Shown piece after piece: positions 36,126-45,251 of a DNA stretch of 64,000 bases. Every line of letters starts with the position of its first letter. Position 1 is the first letter of the stretch. Below the pieces are notes generated by a model. The model did not search any database, was not told where the DNA came from, and saw only the letters and a list, made by a program, of their open reading frames with translations. Both the position numbers and the translations under genes were made by a program. Source of the DNA: Pseudomonas asplenii (lineage in GTDB: Bacteria; Pseudomonadota; Gammaproteobacteria; Pseudomonadales; Pseudomonadaceae); assembly GCF_900105475.1 (NCBI RefSeq), contig NZ_LT629777.1:5766001-5830000 (forward strand), written 5' to 3'.

Positions 36126-36482
36126 TTAGGCCAGAACGGCTTTAGCTTTCTCGACAATCGCAGCAAACGCCGCTTTTTCGTTCACTGCCAGATCAGCCAG
36201 AACCTTACGGTCGATTTCAATCGACGCTTTTTTCAGGCCCGCGATGAAACGGCTGTAGGACAGACCGTTGATACGCGCACCAGCGTTGATACGAGCGATC
36301 CACAGAGCGCGGAACTGACGTTTTTTCTGACGACGGTCACGGTAGGCGTATTGGCCTGCCTTGATTACCGCTTGCTTGGCAACACGGAATACGCGCGAGC
36401 GTGCACCGTAGTAGCCTTTGGCAAGTTTCAGAATTTTCTTGTGACGCTTACGGGCAATGACGCCACGCTTTACACGAGCCAT
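36126..36482 (-). CDS. rplT: 50S ribosomal protein L20
   Basis: 118 aa, very basic: [59 protein letters not shown]. An early-assembly rRNA-binding protein which in other bacteria also represses its own operon (rpmI-rplT). Confidence 0.98.
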   Translation of the reverse strand: MARVKRGVIARKRHKKILKLAKGYYGARSRVFRVAKQAVIKAGQYAYRDRRQKKRQFRALWIARINAGARINGLSYSRFIAGLKKASIEIDRKVLADLAVNEKAAFAAIVEKAKAVLA

Positions 36483-36512
36483 GAGTTACTTCCTCTATTC
36501 TTGATCCAAAAA

Positions 36513-36707
36513 TTAACGAAGGCGCAGCATGCGCTCGACTTTTGCCACGTCAGACGGATGCAGCAAGCTGCTACCGCGCAGTTGACGCTTACGCTTGGTC
36601 GACATTTTGGTCAGGATGTGGCTCTTGAAAGCGTGCTTGTGCTTGATACCGTTAGCAGTTTTCAGAAACCGCTTAGCAGCACCACTTTTGGTTTTCATCT
36701 TTGGCAT
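36513..36707 (-). CDS. rpmI: 50S ribosomal protein L35
   Basis: 64-aa basic protein ([40 protein letters not shown]). Between infC and rplT as in most proteobacteria. Confidence 0.98.
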   Translation of the reverse strand: MPKMKTKSGAAKRFLKTANGIKHKHAFKSHILTKMSTKRKRQLRGSSLLHPSDVAKVERMLRLR

Positions 36708-36767
36708 GTTCGGATACTCCGCATTCAGTTGATAAACATAATCAGAAGGCCTGCCGTGCCCTGTTGA

Positions 36768-37319
36768 TTACTTCTTCTTTTTCGGGGCGATGACCATGAT
36801 CAGCTGGCGTCCTTCCATCTTAGGATGCTGTTCGACCGAGCCGTATTCTTGCAGGTCAGTTTCAACCCGCTTGAGCAGCTCCATCCCCAGCTCCTGGTGG
36901 GCCATCTCACGGCCGCGGAATCGCAAGGATACCTTGGCCCTGTCCCCGTCACTCAGGAAACGTACCAGGTTGCGTAGTTTTACCTGGTAATCCCCTTCCT
37001 CCGTCCCTGGACGAAACTTGATTTCTTTAACCTGCACTTGCTTCTGGTTTTTCTTCGCAGCAGCAACTTGCTTCTTCTTTTCGAAGATCGACTTGCCGTA
37101 GTCCATCACCCGGCAGACGGGTGGCACTGCATCGGCGGAGATTTCCACCAGATCCAGCTTGGCTTCTTCGGCAATTCGAAGCGCTTCATCAATCGAGACG
37201 ATGCCAATCTGCTCGCCATCAGCGCCAATTAACCGAACCTCGCGTGCCGAGATATTCTCGTTGATCGGGGCTTTCGGTGCAGCTCGTTTATCTTGTCTCA
37301 TATCACGCTTAATAATAAT
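36768..37319 (-). CDS. infC: Translation initiation factor IF-3
   Basis: IF-3, about 183 aa if it starts at an ATT codon. The coding frame [20 protein letters not shown] begins with an ATG at 37301, but in-frame ATT codons lie upstream at 37313, 37316 and 37319. The GGAG at 37325-37322, inside the end of thrS, is the only ribosome binding site. IF-3 genes typically start at ATT/ATA and autoregulate by start-codon discrimination. The start at 37319 overlaps the thrS TAA by one base. The domains are normal: [20 protein letters not shown] and [17 protein letters not shown]. Which ATT is used is not certain. Confidence 0.93.
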   Translation of the reverse strand: MIIKRDMRQDKRAAPKAPINENISAREVRLIGADGEQIGIVSIDEALRIAEEAKLDLVEISADAVPPVCRVMDYGKSIFEKKKQVAAAKKNQKQVQVKEIKFRPGTEEGDYQVKLRNLVRFLSDGDRAKVSLRFRGREMAHQELGMELLKRVETDLQEYGSVEQHPKMEGRQLIMVIAPKKKK

Positions 37320-39241
37320 TACTCCGAATCTTGGCGACCACGCCGGGAAACCGCTTGCGCGAGCAGCTCAGTGAACTGGGCGACGGGCATCGAGCCCAGG
37401 TCAGCACCTTCACGAGTACGCACAGCGACAGTTTGCGTTTCGACTTCCCGATCTCCGATAACCAAAAGATAGGGAACCTTGAGCAAGGTATGCTCGCGGA
37501 TTTTAAAGCCGATTTTCTCATTTCTCAAGTCGGACTTGGCACGAAATCCGCTTTCGGCCAGAGATTTTTCCACTTCGAGGGCAAAATCGGCCTGCTTGTC
37601 GGTGATATTCATCACCACCGCCTGGGTTGGCGCCAGCCAGGCCGGGAACGCACCTTCGTAGTGCTCGATCAGAATTCCGACGAAACGCTCGAAGGAACCG
37701 AGGATCGCCCGGTGCAACATCACCGGATGTTTACGGCTGTTGTCTTCGGACACGTATTCGGCGCCCAGACGGATCGGCAGGTTGAAGTCCAGCTGCAGGG
37801 TACCACACTGCCAGACACGACCCAGGCAATCCTTGAGCGAAAACTCGATCTTCGGTCCGTAGAAGGCGCCCTCGCCCGGCTGCAGGTCATAGGCCAGACC
37901 GGCGCTGTCGAGCGCCGCGGCCAGGGCGTTTTCAGCCCGATCCCACAGCTCGTCGGAGCCCACGCGCTTTTCAGGGCGGGTCGACAGCTTCATCTGGATG
38001 TCCTTGAAGCCGAAGTCGGCGTAGACGTCCATGGTCAGCTTGATGAAGGCGGCGGATTCGGCCTGCATCTGATCTTCGGTGCAGAAGATGTGGGCGTCGT
38101 CCTGGGTGAAGCCACGCACGCGCATGATGCCGTGCAGCGCACCCGACGGCTCGTTACGGTGGCAGGCACCGAACTCGGCCAGACGCATCGGCAGCTCGCG
38201 GTAGCTCTTCAGGCCCTGATTGAACACCTGCACGTGGCACGGGCAGTTCATCGGCTTGATGGCGTAGTCGCGGCTTTCCGACTCGGTGGTGAACATGTTT
38301 TCGGCGTAGTTGGCCCAGTGCCCGGATTTCTCCCACAGGGAGCGATCGACCACTTGCGGGGTCTTGATCTCCAGGTAGCCGTTGTCACGCTGCACCTTGC
38401 GCATGTACTGCTCGAGCACCTGGTACAGGGTCCAGCCGTTGGGGTGCCAGAACACCATGCCCGGGGCTTCTTCCTGGGTGTGGAACAGACCCAGGCGCTT
38501 GCCGATCTTGCGATGGTCGCGTTTTTCCGCTTCTTCGATACGCAGGATGTAGGCGGCCAGTTGCTTCTTGTCCGCCCAGGCAGTGCCGTAGACGCGCTGC
38601 AACTGCTCGTTCTTGGCATCGCCGCGCCAGTAGGCACCGGACAGCTTGGTCAGCTTGAACGACTTGAGGAAACGGGTGTTCGGCACGTGCGGACCGCGGC
38701 ACATGTCGACGTATTCTTCGTGGTAGTACAGGCCCATTGCCGTTTCGTTCGGCATGTCCTCGACCAGGCGCAGCTTGTAGTCCTCGCCACGCTGGGTGAA
38801 CACGTCGATGACTTCGGCGCGCGGCGTGACCTTCTTGATCACGTCGTAGTCCTTGTCGATCAGCTGGTGCATGCGCGCTTCGATCGCCGCCAGGTCGTCC
38901 GGGGTGAAAGGACGCTCATAGGCGATGTCGTAGTAGAAGCCTTCGTCGATGACCGGGCCGATCACCATCCTGGCGGTCGGATACAACTGTTTGACCGCAT
39001 GGCCAACCAGGTGGGCGCAAGAGTGACGAATGATCTCCAGCCCCTCTTCATCCTTGGGCGTGATGATTTGCAGCGTGGCGTCAGCATCGATCAGGTCACA
39101 GGCGTCGACCAGTTTGCCGTTGACCTTGCCGGCCACGGTGGCCTTGGCCAGGCCGGCGCCGATGGAAGCGGCAACTTCGGCTACGGAAACCGGGTGATCG
39201 AACGAACGTTGACTGCCGTCGGGAAGAGTAATGGTGGGCAT
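37319..39241 (-). CDS. thrS: Threonyl-tRNA synthetase
   Basis: 640 aa, the standard length. It has an N-terminal TGS domain ([20 protein letters not shown]), an editing domain with [16 protein letters not shown] and the zinc-dependent class II core ([30 protein letters not shown]). The ATG at 39241 is chosen because the family begins MPTITLPDG; an upstream frame extension has no support. It is the first gene of the thrS-infC-rpmI-rplT-pheST-ihfA-merR series. Confidence 0.98.
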   Translation of the reverse strand: MPTITLPDGSQRSFDHPVSVAEVAASIGAGLAKATVAGKVNGKLVDACDLIDADATLQIITPKDEEGLEIIRHSCAHLVGHAVKQLYPTARMVIGPVIDEGFYYDIAYERPFTPDDLAAIEARMHQLIDKDYDVIKKVTPRAEVIDVFTQRGEDYKLRLVEDMPNETAMGLYYHEEYVDMCRGPHVPNTRFLKSFKLTKLSGAYWRGDAKNEQLQRVYGTAWADKKQLAAYILRIEEAEKRDHRKIGKRLGLFHTQEEAPGMVFWHPNGWTLYQVLEQYMRKVQRDNGYLEIKTPQVVDRSLWEKSGHWANYAENMFTTESESRDYAIKPMNCPCHVQVFNQGLKSYRELPMRLAEFGACHRNEPSGALHGIMRVRGFTQDDAHIFCTEDQMQAESAAFIKLTMDVYADFGFKDIQMKLSTRPEKRVGSDELWDRAENALAAALDSAGLAYDLQPGEGAFYGPKIEFSLKDCLGRVWQCGTLQLDFNLPIRLGAEYVSEDNSRKHPVMLHRAILGSFERFVGILIEHYEGAFPAWLAPTQAVVMNITDKQADFALEVEKSLAESGFRAKSDLRNEKIGFKIREHTLLKVPYLLVIGDREVETQTVAVRTREGADLGSMPVAQFTELLAQAVSRRGRQDSE

Positions 39242-39623
39242 GGCGCCTCCTCTCCTAGTGGTGACCCCTACCAAAGGTCACGTGGGTTGGGATGAGCAGC
39301 CAGTACGCGATCCGTCCAGCCGTTCAGTGAAGAACGCCTGCCGCACAGTGGCAGGAGCCGTAAGGCCAACCGGAAACGAACCAGAGTGACTGGAGTTCAC
39401 GAAAAAGGTTGATGGCACGGCTTCGTCCGGGGAACCCCGCTACGACGCCGAAAAAAAGCCAAGGCGCGGATGCTAACACAGATGAACGGTCATCGCCTCG
39501 CCTGGAGCACAAACTGCTAGAGTCACCAGGTTTCATCTGCCATCGGTGAACTTGAGTTGCCCTCGAGCCCTCAAACACCCCGTAAGCGACGTTCAGTTCA
39601 CGTTTTTCCAAAGGAGTACGAAC
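39242..39623. other. Divergent promoter region of thrS and a small secreted-protein gene
   Basis: 382 bases with no credible gene. It should contain the thrS promoter and leader and the promoter for the gene at 39624. No clear riboswitch or tRNA-like operator was recognised. Confidence 0.4.
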
Positions 39624-39932
39624 ATGCGCCTGACCCACCTCCTCGCCCTCGCCGCGCCCATCGCCCTGCTGCTGCCCCTGAGCGCACAGGCCGCCTGGCC
39701 CAACGGCCAGCGCGAGGCTTACATGAAGGACTGCACCATCGCCGCCAACCGCAGTGTCGACCTCAAGACCGCGCAACAGCATTGCGCCTGCAGCGCCGAC
39801 CAGCTCAACGACAAGTTCACCAGCGCCGAACTGGCCGAACTGATGCACCCCAAGGACCCCAGCAAGGGCCCTAGCAAGGAGTTGCAGACCAAAGCATTGC
39901 AAGTCGTTTCAGCCTGCCGGGTGAGCAAATAA
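39624..39932 (+). CDS. Small exported protein of unknown function
   Basis: 102 aa with a clear signal peptide (residues 1-23, cleavage after AQA). The mature part is AWPNGQREAYMKDCTIAANR, with three cysteines (DCTIAA, QQHCACSAD) and one more near the C-terminus (SACRVSK), so one or two disulphides are likely. AAGGAG 8 bases upstream supports the start. Conserved in pseudomonads next to thrS as far as I can tell; no function known. Confidence 0.85.
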   Translation: MRLTHLLALAAPIALLLPLSAQAAWPNGQREAYMKDCTIAANRSVDLKTAQQHCACSADQLNDKFTSAELAELMHPKDPSKGPSKELQTKALQVVSACRVSK

Positions 39933-40215
39933 CCGGGCAAATGCCGGGATTGCTCCGCGCTTCAGAGGCTAAAAGTCGTTATTTCACACATTTTATGCAG
40001 TTTTTACGGCTTTTTTTCTCACAGCCGTTTTTTGCTGAAAGCCGCTTAAACCGTGGCTTTCAGCCGATCAGTGCGGTAAAGAAAGCGCGACTGATTGGCA
40101 ATCAGCCGCTGAGGGGGGCTCCCAAGTCGAACATTTCGACTATGATAGGCCCGTGTGCCCAGTTGGCCTGAGCAGCACAGCACTACTGAAAATATATGTT
40201 TCTTGGAGATACACC

Positions 40216-40428
40216 ATGTCTAATCGCCAAACCGGCACCGTAAAATGGTTCAACGATGAAAAAGGCTTCGGCTTCATCACTCCTCAAGGTGGCGGTGACG
40301 ACCTGTTCGTACACTTCAAAGCTATCGAAACTGACGGTTTCAAAAGCCTGAAAGAAGGCCAGACCGTCTCGTTCGTGGCTGAGAAAGGCCAAAAGGGTAT
40401 GCAAGCTGCACAGGTTCGTCCGGAGTAA
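40216..40428 (+). CDS. Cold-shock protein (CspA family)
   Basis: 70-aa OB-fold RNA chaperone with RNP1 KGFGFI and RNP2 DLFVHF (residues about 16-33). The strong TTGGAGA site is 7 bases before the ATG. The 283-bp upstream region, with an AT-rich block at 39970-40030, fits a long 5' leader as in cspA genes. A strong terminator follows. Confidence 0.96.
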   Translation: MSNRQTGTVKWFNDEKGFGFITPQGGGDDLFVHFKAIETDGFKSLKEGQTVSFVAEKGQKGMQAAQVRPE

Positions 40429-40442
40429 GTTTTCCGCGAACT

Positions 40443-40475
40443 AAAAAAACCCCGCCTCATGTGCGGGGTTTTTTA
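40443..40475 (+). terminator. Rho-independent terminator of the cold-shock gene
   Basis: AAAAAAACCCCGC-ctcatgt-GCGGGGTTTTTT. The U-tract is on both sides, so it can also stop the leftward transcript from 40521. Confidence 0.95.
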
Positions 40476-40520
40476 TTGGCTTTTATTTCAGTACCGAGAG
40501 ATTGGGCGGCAGCGTAACCG

Positions 40521-40922
40521 TCAGCGGGATGACCTCCCCTCCCCTGAAAGCAGCTCTCTTGCCATCTCCATTGCCTGTTCACGCGAAGCAGCAAGGAGTA
40601 GAGGGTAGCCCCAGAACTTGGCAAAAACGACCGCAAATGCCTTGAAACCCAGGCGCTTTGCCGAGCTGGATTCGACCATAATCATCGCCAGAACCCACTT
40701 GCGCAATTCGACCTTATGTTTCTTCATCCAGAGTGAAGTACGTTTCTTTTCTTCAGGCGTGTGCTCATGACCTTCGGTCGGCACGACATCGCTCAGGAGC
40801 ACGAACGGTTCGCCGCGCTTCAGGTTGACCTCGAATTCCTCGAAGTCCTTTTCAGGATCATTTCCAGGTTCGTGCGAAAGATTCATCCAGACATACGGAA
40901 AGTTCGAGCTATTGATCGACAT
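40521..40922 (-). CDS. Hypothetical protein, last gene of the siderophore-receptor operon
   Basis: 133-aa soluble protein: MSINSSNFPYVWMNLSHEPG, an acidic N-terminal half (DPEKDFEEFEVNLKRGEPFV) and an amphipathic C-terminal half. No recognised domain. ATG 40922 has GGAG 6 bases upstream and overlaps the stop of the membrane-protein gene by 14 bases. Its place after a TonB-dependent receptor suggests an accessory role in that uptake system. Confidence 0.75.
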   Translation of the reverse strand: MSINSSNFPYVWMNLSHEPGNDPEKDFEEFEVNLKRGEPFVLLSDVVPTEGHEHTPEEKKRTSLWMKKHKVELRKWVLAMIMVESSSAKRLGFKAFAVVFAKFWGYPLLLAASREQAMEMARELLSGEGRSSR

Positions 40923-41367
40923 CACGTGCTCCTTTACTCATGAGGTGGCGCCATGCGGCGACGATGGCGCATACGCCGGGAAGGGCGATGAAAAACACGG
41001 CCGAGAAAGCGATATGCCCTCCATCCCTGAGCCCGTCGAAGACACCTCCAGCGGTGTTCAGGACAACCATCAGGCCGCCAAGAATCAGTGCGGCCCATTG
41101 CGTCCTGGTGCTCCCGACCAAGGCAAGCAGGACCGTGGTGATCCAGGAGCCATAGAACACCGAGACCATCCACAGCGCGCTGGCATCGAAAGTGATAGCG
41201 GGCATCGCGCCGTGCGTCACCACATAGTCGTTGACGAAGGAGAACGACTGCAGCGTCACGAACAGTACGGCGCCGACGGCTGTCGTCAACCAGAACAAGG
41301 CAACCCTGTTTTGTCGGTGGGTCACGGTGACGCAAGACCGCTGGGCGGGAGGGGAATGAGACGACAT
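40909..41367 (-). CDS. Hypothetical inner-membrane protein in siderophore-receptor operon
   Basis: 152 aa with four predicted helices (VALFWLTTAVGAVLFVTL, LWMVSVFYGSWITTVLLALV, WAALILGGLMVVLNTAGGVF, FSAVFFIALPGVCAIVAAW). No family recognised. ATG 41367 is used because the longer frame overlaps the receptor gene's end. It follows the receptor by 62 bases, in the same orientation. Confidence 0.78.
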   Translation of the reverse strand: MSSHSPPAQRSCVTVTHRQNRVALFWLTTAVGAVLFVTLQSFSFVNDYVVTHGAMPAITFDASALWMVSVFYGSWITTVLLALVGSTRTQWAALILGGLMVVLNTAGGVFDGLRDGGHIAFSAVFFIALPGVCAIVAAWRHLMSKGARDVDQ

Positions 41368-41429
41368 GGCACTTTCTCTCTGGCGAAGGGTGAGATGCTT
41401 GGGATTTGGGATGTGCGCTGCTGTCATGC

Positions 41430-43745
41430 TCACAGCTTGTAGTTCAGCGTCACCATCATGTTGCGCGGTGCGCCATAACTGACGGTGTCGAAATCGCCTT
41501 TCTGCAACGCGTACTTCTTGTCGAGCACGTTGTTGACGTTAAGGGCTACGTCGATCTTCTGCGTAATGGCGTAACGCCCCAGCAGTGACACCAGGGCATA
41601 AGAACCCTGCTCCCCGCCCAGCGTGCTGGTGCCGGTGTTGGCCGCCTCGTAGAAGCGGCTTTGCCATTTGACGCCCCCGCCCAGCGTCACCTTGCTCCAC
41701 TCTCCCGGCAACTGGTAGGTGCTGAAAAGCTGGGCCGTGGTACGCGGTATTTGCGAATTCAAGCGCACGCCATCGCCGTCTTTTGCGGTGAAGCTGGCAA
41801 TACCGGCGTAGATGTTCCAGCCGCGCGTCAGCTCGCCCTGCAGATCCAGCTCGACCCCGTGAGACTTCGTCCCATCGGAGCCGGTATAGGCTTGGGCTCC
41901 GCTTGGCGTGTAGGTGCCCGCGACGATCTGCGCCGCGTTGTCCAGCTCGGTCTCGAACAAGGCGACCGACGCATTCAGACGCTTGTCGAGGTACTGTCCT
42001 TTCAGGCCGATTTCCTTGGTCTTACCTTTGGACGGCGTGAGCACGTTGCCCTTTTCGTCCCTGTAGTCGGTCTGCGGGTTGAAGATGCCCGTGTAGCTGA
42101 CATAGGTCGAGTAGGTATTGTTGATGTCGTAGATAAGGCCGGCGTACGGGGTGAATTCACTGGTCTTGTTGTAGTGGAACGGCACACCACTGACGCTCTC
42201 GTCGATTTCATAGTTGCTGAAGCGGCCACCGACGACGAGTTTCAAAGGGTCGGCCAGAGAAAACCGGGCGGCGCTGTAGACACCACTCTGCTTGATGGTG
42301 GTGCGGGTCGGTATCCAAGCCTGAGCATTGAAGTCGGGCCGGGGAAAGGCTGAGCCCAGGTCATAGACATTGACCGGAATAAAGCTTGCGTAGAACGGAG
42401 AGATATCTTCACTGCTGGACGTGCGACGTGAACTCGTCGCCCCCACCACCAGGTCATGCTGGCGGCCCAGCATATCGAATGGACCGCTCGCCATCACGTC
42501 GAAGGTGTTTTGACGGCTGCGACCGTCGGACGCCAGCGCTACCGGATAGGCCCCAGAGGGAAAGGTGCCCAGCCCTGTGGCGCGATCGGGACGGCCGACC
42601 AGGCCGAGCAGTTCGGCATCGTATTCGGTGCGGTACTGGTTGGCGACGGCCCGCAGTTTCCAGCCGTTGTCGAAGCGGTGCTCGACCTCGGCAAACGCTG
42701 TTTTAAGAGTGTTGTTCCAATGACTCCAGTCCTGCGCGTAGGTCTTGGAGCGTGAGTACTGCGCCTGCGTGCCATCGCTGAACCATAGCGGCAGCCCGCC
42801 CCAGGTCGAGCCTGTCGGCGTGATGTTCTGATAGTCATAACCCACACTCACCGTCGTATCCGGGGTCAGGTCTGCCTCGATGATCCCGTAGAACGAATTC
42901 CTCTGCGGCTTGTAGCCGTCGATGTACGAGTGTCCGTCCTGGTTCGTTCCGACCATGCGCGCACGGATCCGACCGTCCTCGGTCAACGGCGTCGATACGT
43001 CGGCCATTTCCCGCTGGGTATCCCAGCTTCCTGCACCGAGCGAGGCGGATGCTGAGAACTCAGGGGTCGGCCGTTTGCGCACCAGGTTGATGGCGGCCGA
43101 AGGATTGCCGGTGCCGGTCAGCAAGCCGGAGCCGCCGCGTACGACCTCGACACGATCATAGAACGCGGTATCGAGAGAACTGATGCCACTCCCATTGACA
43201 ATGTCGCCCACGACCGTGGGTATGCCGTCGTACTGAACGTTGTTGATCAGAAATCCACGCGAATAGAAACTCGTCCGCTCGCTGTCGGACTGGTACGACG
43301 CGATGCCGGTGGTGTTCTCCAGTACGCTCTGTACCGAATTCAATTGCTGGTCGTCCATGCGCTGGCGCGTGACCACTGTCACCGACTGCGGTGTTTCCTG
43401 CAGCGACAGCGGCAAGTGCGTGGCCGCCGACGTCTCATCCGTCGTGTAGGAGCCTGTACCCTCGGTCACCGCCGCATCCCCGCGGCCGGTTACGCTGATG
43501 GCCGGCAAGGTCAGCTCCTCCTGGGACGCCCCCCCGCCAACCTGGTTTTGGACCTGCGCTGGCTCGGCGGCGAATGCGCCCTGCGCACTGATGAGAACTG
43601 CCGCCGCAACTGCCGAGCCCAGCACGGTGCGGGGCGCGCTTCTGATCCCACCCCTGTACGGCCCATCCAGATGAGGATAGACGGCGGGCTTTGCGCGCAT
43701 ATCAATTGGCCAACGGGACTTCCCAGCAGTCGTGAGGGCGGTCAT
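41430..43745 (-). CDS. TonB-dependent siderophore receptor
   Basis: Outer-membrane receptor of about 771 aa, FhuE/FpvB-like. Signal peptide ending near ISAQGAFA, a TonB-box-like ELTLPAISVTG, no N-terminal STN signalling domain, a plug domain (SLQETPQSVTVVTRQRMDD, VEVVRGGSGLLTGTGNPSAA) and a 22-strand barrel ending in ...MVTLNYKL with terminal aromatic/Leu pattern. The start is uncertain: ATG 43745 has no clear ribosome binding site, and ATG 43700 (MRAKPAVYP) is an alternative. A Fur-like box adjoins the start. Confidence 0.93.
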   Translation of the reverse strand: MTALTTAGKSRWPIDMRAKPAVYPHLDGPYRGGIRSAPRTVLGSAVAAAVLISAQGAFAAEPAQVQNQVGGGASQEELTLPAISVTGRGDAAVTEGTGSYTTDETSAATHLPLSLQETPQSVTVVTRQRMDDQQLNSVQSVLENTTGIASYQSDSERTSFYSRGFLINNVQYDGIPTVVGDIVNGSGISSLDTAFYDRVEVVRGGSGLLTGTGNPSAAINLVRKRPTPEFSASASLGAGSWDTQREMADVSTPLTEDGRIRARMVGTNQDGHSYIDGYKPQRNSFYGIIEADLTPDTTVSVGYDYQNITPTGSTWGGLPLWFSDGTQAQYSRSKTYAQDWSHWNNTLKTAFAEVEHRFDNGWKLRAVANQYRTEYDAELLGLVGRPDRATGLGTFPSGAYPVALASDGRSRQNTFDVMASGPFDMLGRQHDLVVGATSSRRTSSSEDISPFYASFIPVNVYDLGSAFPRPDFNAQAWIPTRTTIKQSGVYSAARFSLADPLKLVVGGRFSNYEIDESVSGVPFHYNKTSEFTPYAGLIYDINNTYSTYVSYTGIFNPQTDYRDEKGNVLTPSKGKTKEIGLKGQYLDKRLNASVALFETELDNAAQIVAGTYTPSGAQAYTGSDGTKSHGVELDLQGELTRGWNIYAGIASFTAKDGDGVRLNSQIPRTTAQLFSTYQLPGEWSKVTLGGGVKWQSRFYEAANTGTSTLGGEQGSYALVSLLGRYAITQKIDVALNVNNVLDKKYALQKGDFDTVSYGAPRNMMVTLNYKL

Positions 43746-44094
43746 CAACAATACTCATTTGCATTTAGATACCCTATTTAACAATAGAGACAAGGGGAAA
43801 CGATGTCGCAACCAAGCCAGATTGTTATTCGATTAGGCCAATCATGATTACTCCCAGCGCAATGGCCGTATTGAGAAACATTCTGACCTGCTTTCGCAAT
43901 GCTGCAATTTTTTAATGGGGGTAGGCTGCGCTTGATTGCGGTTTGCCATGCCTGAGCACAGCGTGCTTGGCCGGCCGAACAAGCACTTTGTTCTTACGAG
44001 GAAATCCCCTTATGTCCCCTCCTAGCCTTTGTATATCGGCTCTGTACCGTCGGCCAAGCGCGCCATTAACACCAGTGATTGTGGAGAGGAACGC
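43746..44094. promoter_or_regulatory. Divergent region, siderophore receptor / RND operon, with Fur-like box
   Basis: 349 bp without a gene. At 43747-43760, read on the minus strand, AAATGAGTATTGTT resembles the Pseudomonas Fur box half AAATGAGAATtATT, consistent with iron repression of the receptor. It lies so close to ATG 43745 that the real start may be further in. No operator for the RND operon was identified. Confidence 0.5.
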
Positions 44095-45240
44095 ATGAGT
44101 AACGCCGCCCTCCCCTATGCCAAGTCCATTGCCATAAGCGTTGTTGGCCTCGTCGTGGTCTTCGGCTTGCTGTATGCCTGGCGCACCGCCCGCAGCGGTG
44201 GCGCTGAATACCCCACCCTGCCGCCGATGCCGGTTTCAACACTGCGCGCCGAACCTCGTGGCGTGGCCGAGCAGTTGCAAGCCGTCGGCAGTTTGCAAGC
44301 CGTGCGCGAAGTGCTGTTGGCCCCCGACACGTCGGGCCGCGTGACCGCCATCAATTTCGAGGCCGGCCAGACCGTCAAGGAAGGGGCAGTGCTCATTCAG
44401 CTCTATGACGCCCCCGAACAAGCGGATCGCGCGGCGGCTGCGGCCAAAGCCGATTTCACCCAGTTGCAACTACGGCGCTCGCAGGAACTGACCCCCACCG
44501 GCGCCGAGCCGCGTGAGTTGCTCGAACAACGCAAGGCAGAGGCCGCTCAGGCCGCCGCGGCAGTCCGGCAACTGGACGCACGTATCCAGCAGAAGAGCAT
44601 ACGTGCGCCGTTCTCCGGTCAGCTCGGCATCCGACGCGTCAATCCCGGTCAGTATCTCAATGCCGGTGAAGTGATCGCCACACTGACCCAGCTCGACCCG
44701 CTCTACGTGAACTTCATGCTCCCCCAGCAGGACTTGCCCAAGCTGACGCAAGGTGCGCTGGTGCAGGTCACGGTAGACGCCGCTCCGGACCAGGTGTTTA
44801 CCGGCAGGATCAACAGCATCGAACCACGCATCGACGGCGAAACCCGCAATGTGGCCGTACAGGCACTCTTGTCCAATGACGACCGGCTCCTGAAGTCCGG
44901 CATGTATGCAACCGTGCGGCTGACGTTGCCCGCTACGACCGACAGCATCGTGTTGCCGCTGACGGCGATCCAGACATCCGCCTCCGGTGATGGCGTGGTG
45001 CTCGTCCAGGATGCTGACGCTCAGGGAATTGGCAAGGCGGTCGCCGTACCGGTCATCACCGGTCGGCAGCTCGGCGAAGACGTCGTTGTGACCGAGGGCG
45101 TCAAGGCCGGCGACATCGTGGTGATGGCCGGTCAGAATCGGCTGCCGCCCGGGGCGATGGTGAAGATCAATATGCCCGCAGCGGCTGTCGCAACGTCGCC
45201 AGCGGCCCCGGCGGTCGCCTCCGCCGCTGGCGCACGGTAG
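44095..45240 (+). CDS. RND efflux membrane-fusion (adaptor) protein
   Basis: 381-aa periplasmic adaptor anchored by an N-terminal helix (SIAISVVGLVVVFGLLYAW, residues about 10-28). It has a lipoyl/hairpin section (GRVTAINFEAGQTVKEGAVL, coiled coil 120-175, IRAPFSGQLGIRRVNPGQYL) and a beta-barrel domain (VNFMLPQQDLPKLTQG). It links the pump to the outer-membrane channel. GGAGAGGA precedes the ATG. First gene of a three-gene pump operon. Confidence 0.94.
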   Translation: MSNAALPYAKSIAISVVGLVVVFGLLYAWRTARSGGAEYPTLPPMPVSTLRAEPRGVAEQLQAVGSLQAVREVLLAPDTSGRVTAINFEAGQTVKEGAVLIQLYDAPEQADRAAAAAKADFTQLQLRRSQELTPTGAEPRELLEQRKAEAAQAAAAVRQLDARIQQKSIRAPFSGQLGIRRVNPGQYLNAGEVIATLTQLDPLYVNFMLPQQDLPKLTQGALVQVTVDAAPDQVFTGRINSIEPRIDGETRNVAVQALLSNDDRLLKSGMYATVRLTLPATTDSIVLPLTAIQTSASGDGVVLVQDADAQGIGKAVAVPVITGRQLGEDVVVTEGVKAGDIVVMAGQNRLPPGAMVKINMPAAAVATSPAAPAVASAAGAR

Positions 45241-45251
45241 AGGACGGCATC

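Noticed and set aside
37331..39295. A 654-codon open frame opposite thrS
   Set aside because: Same reason: an antisense shadow of a core gene with a low-complexity, His/Gln/Val-rich composition typical of reverse-strand Pseudomonas genes.
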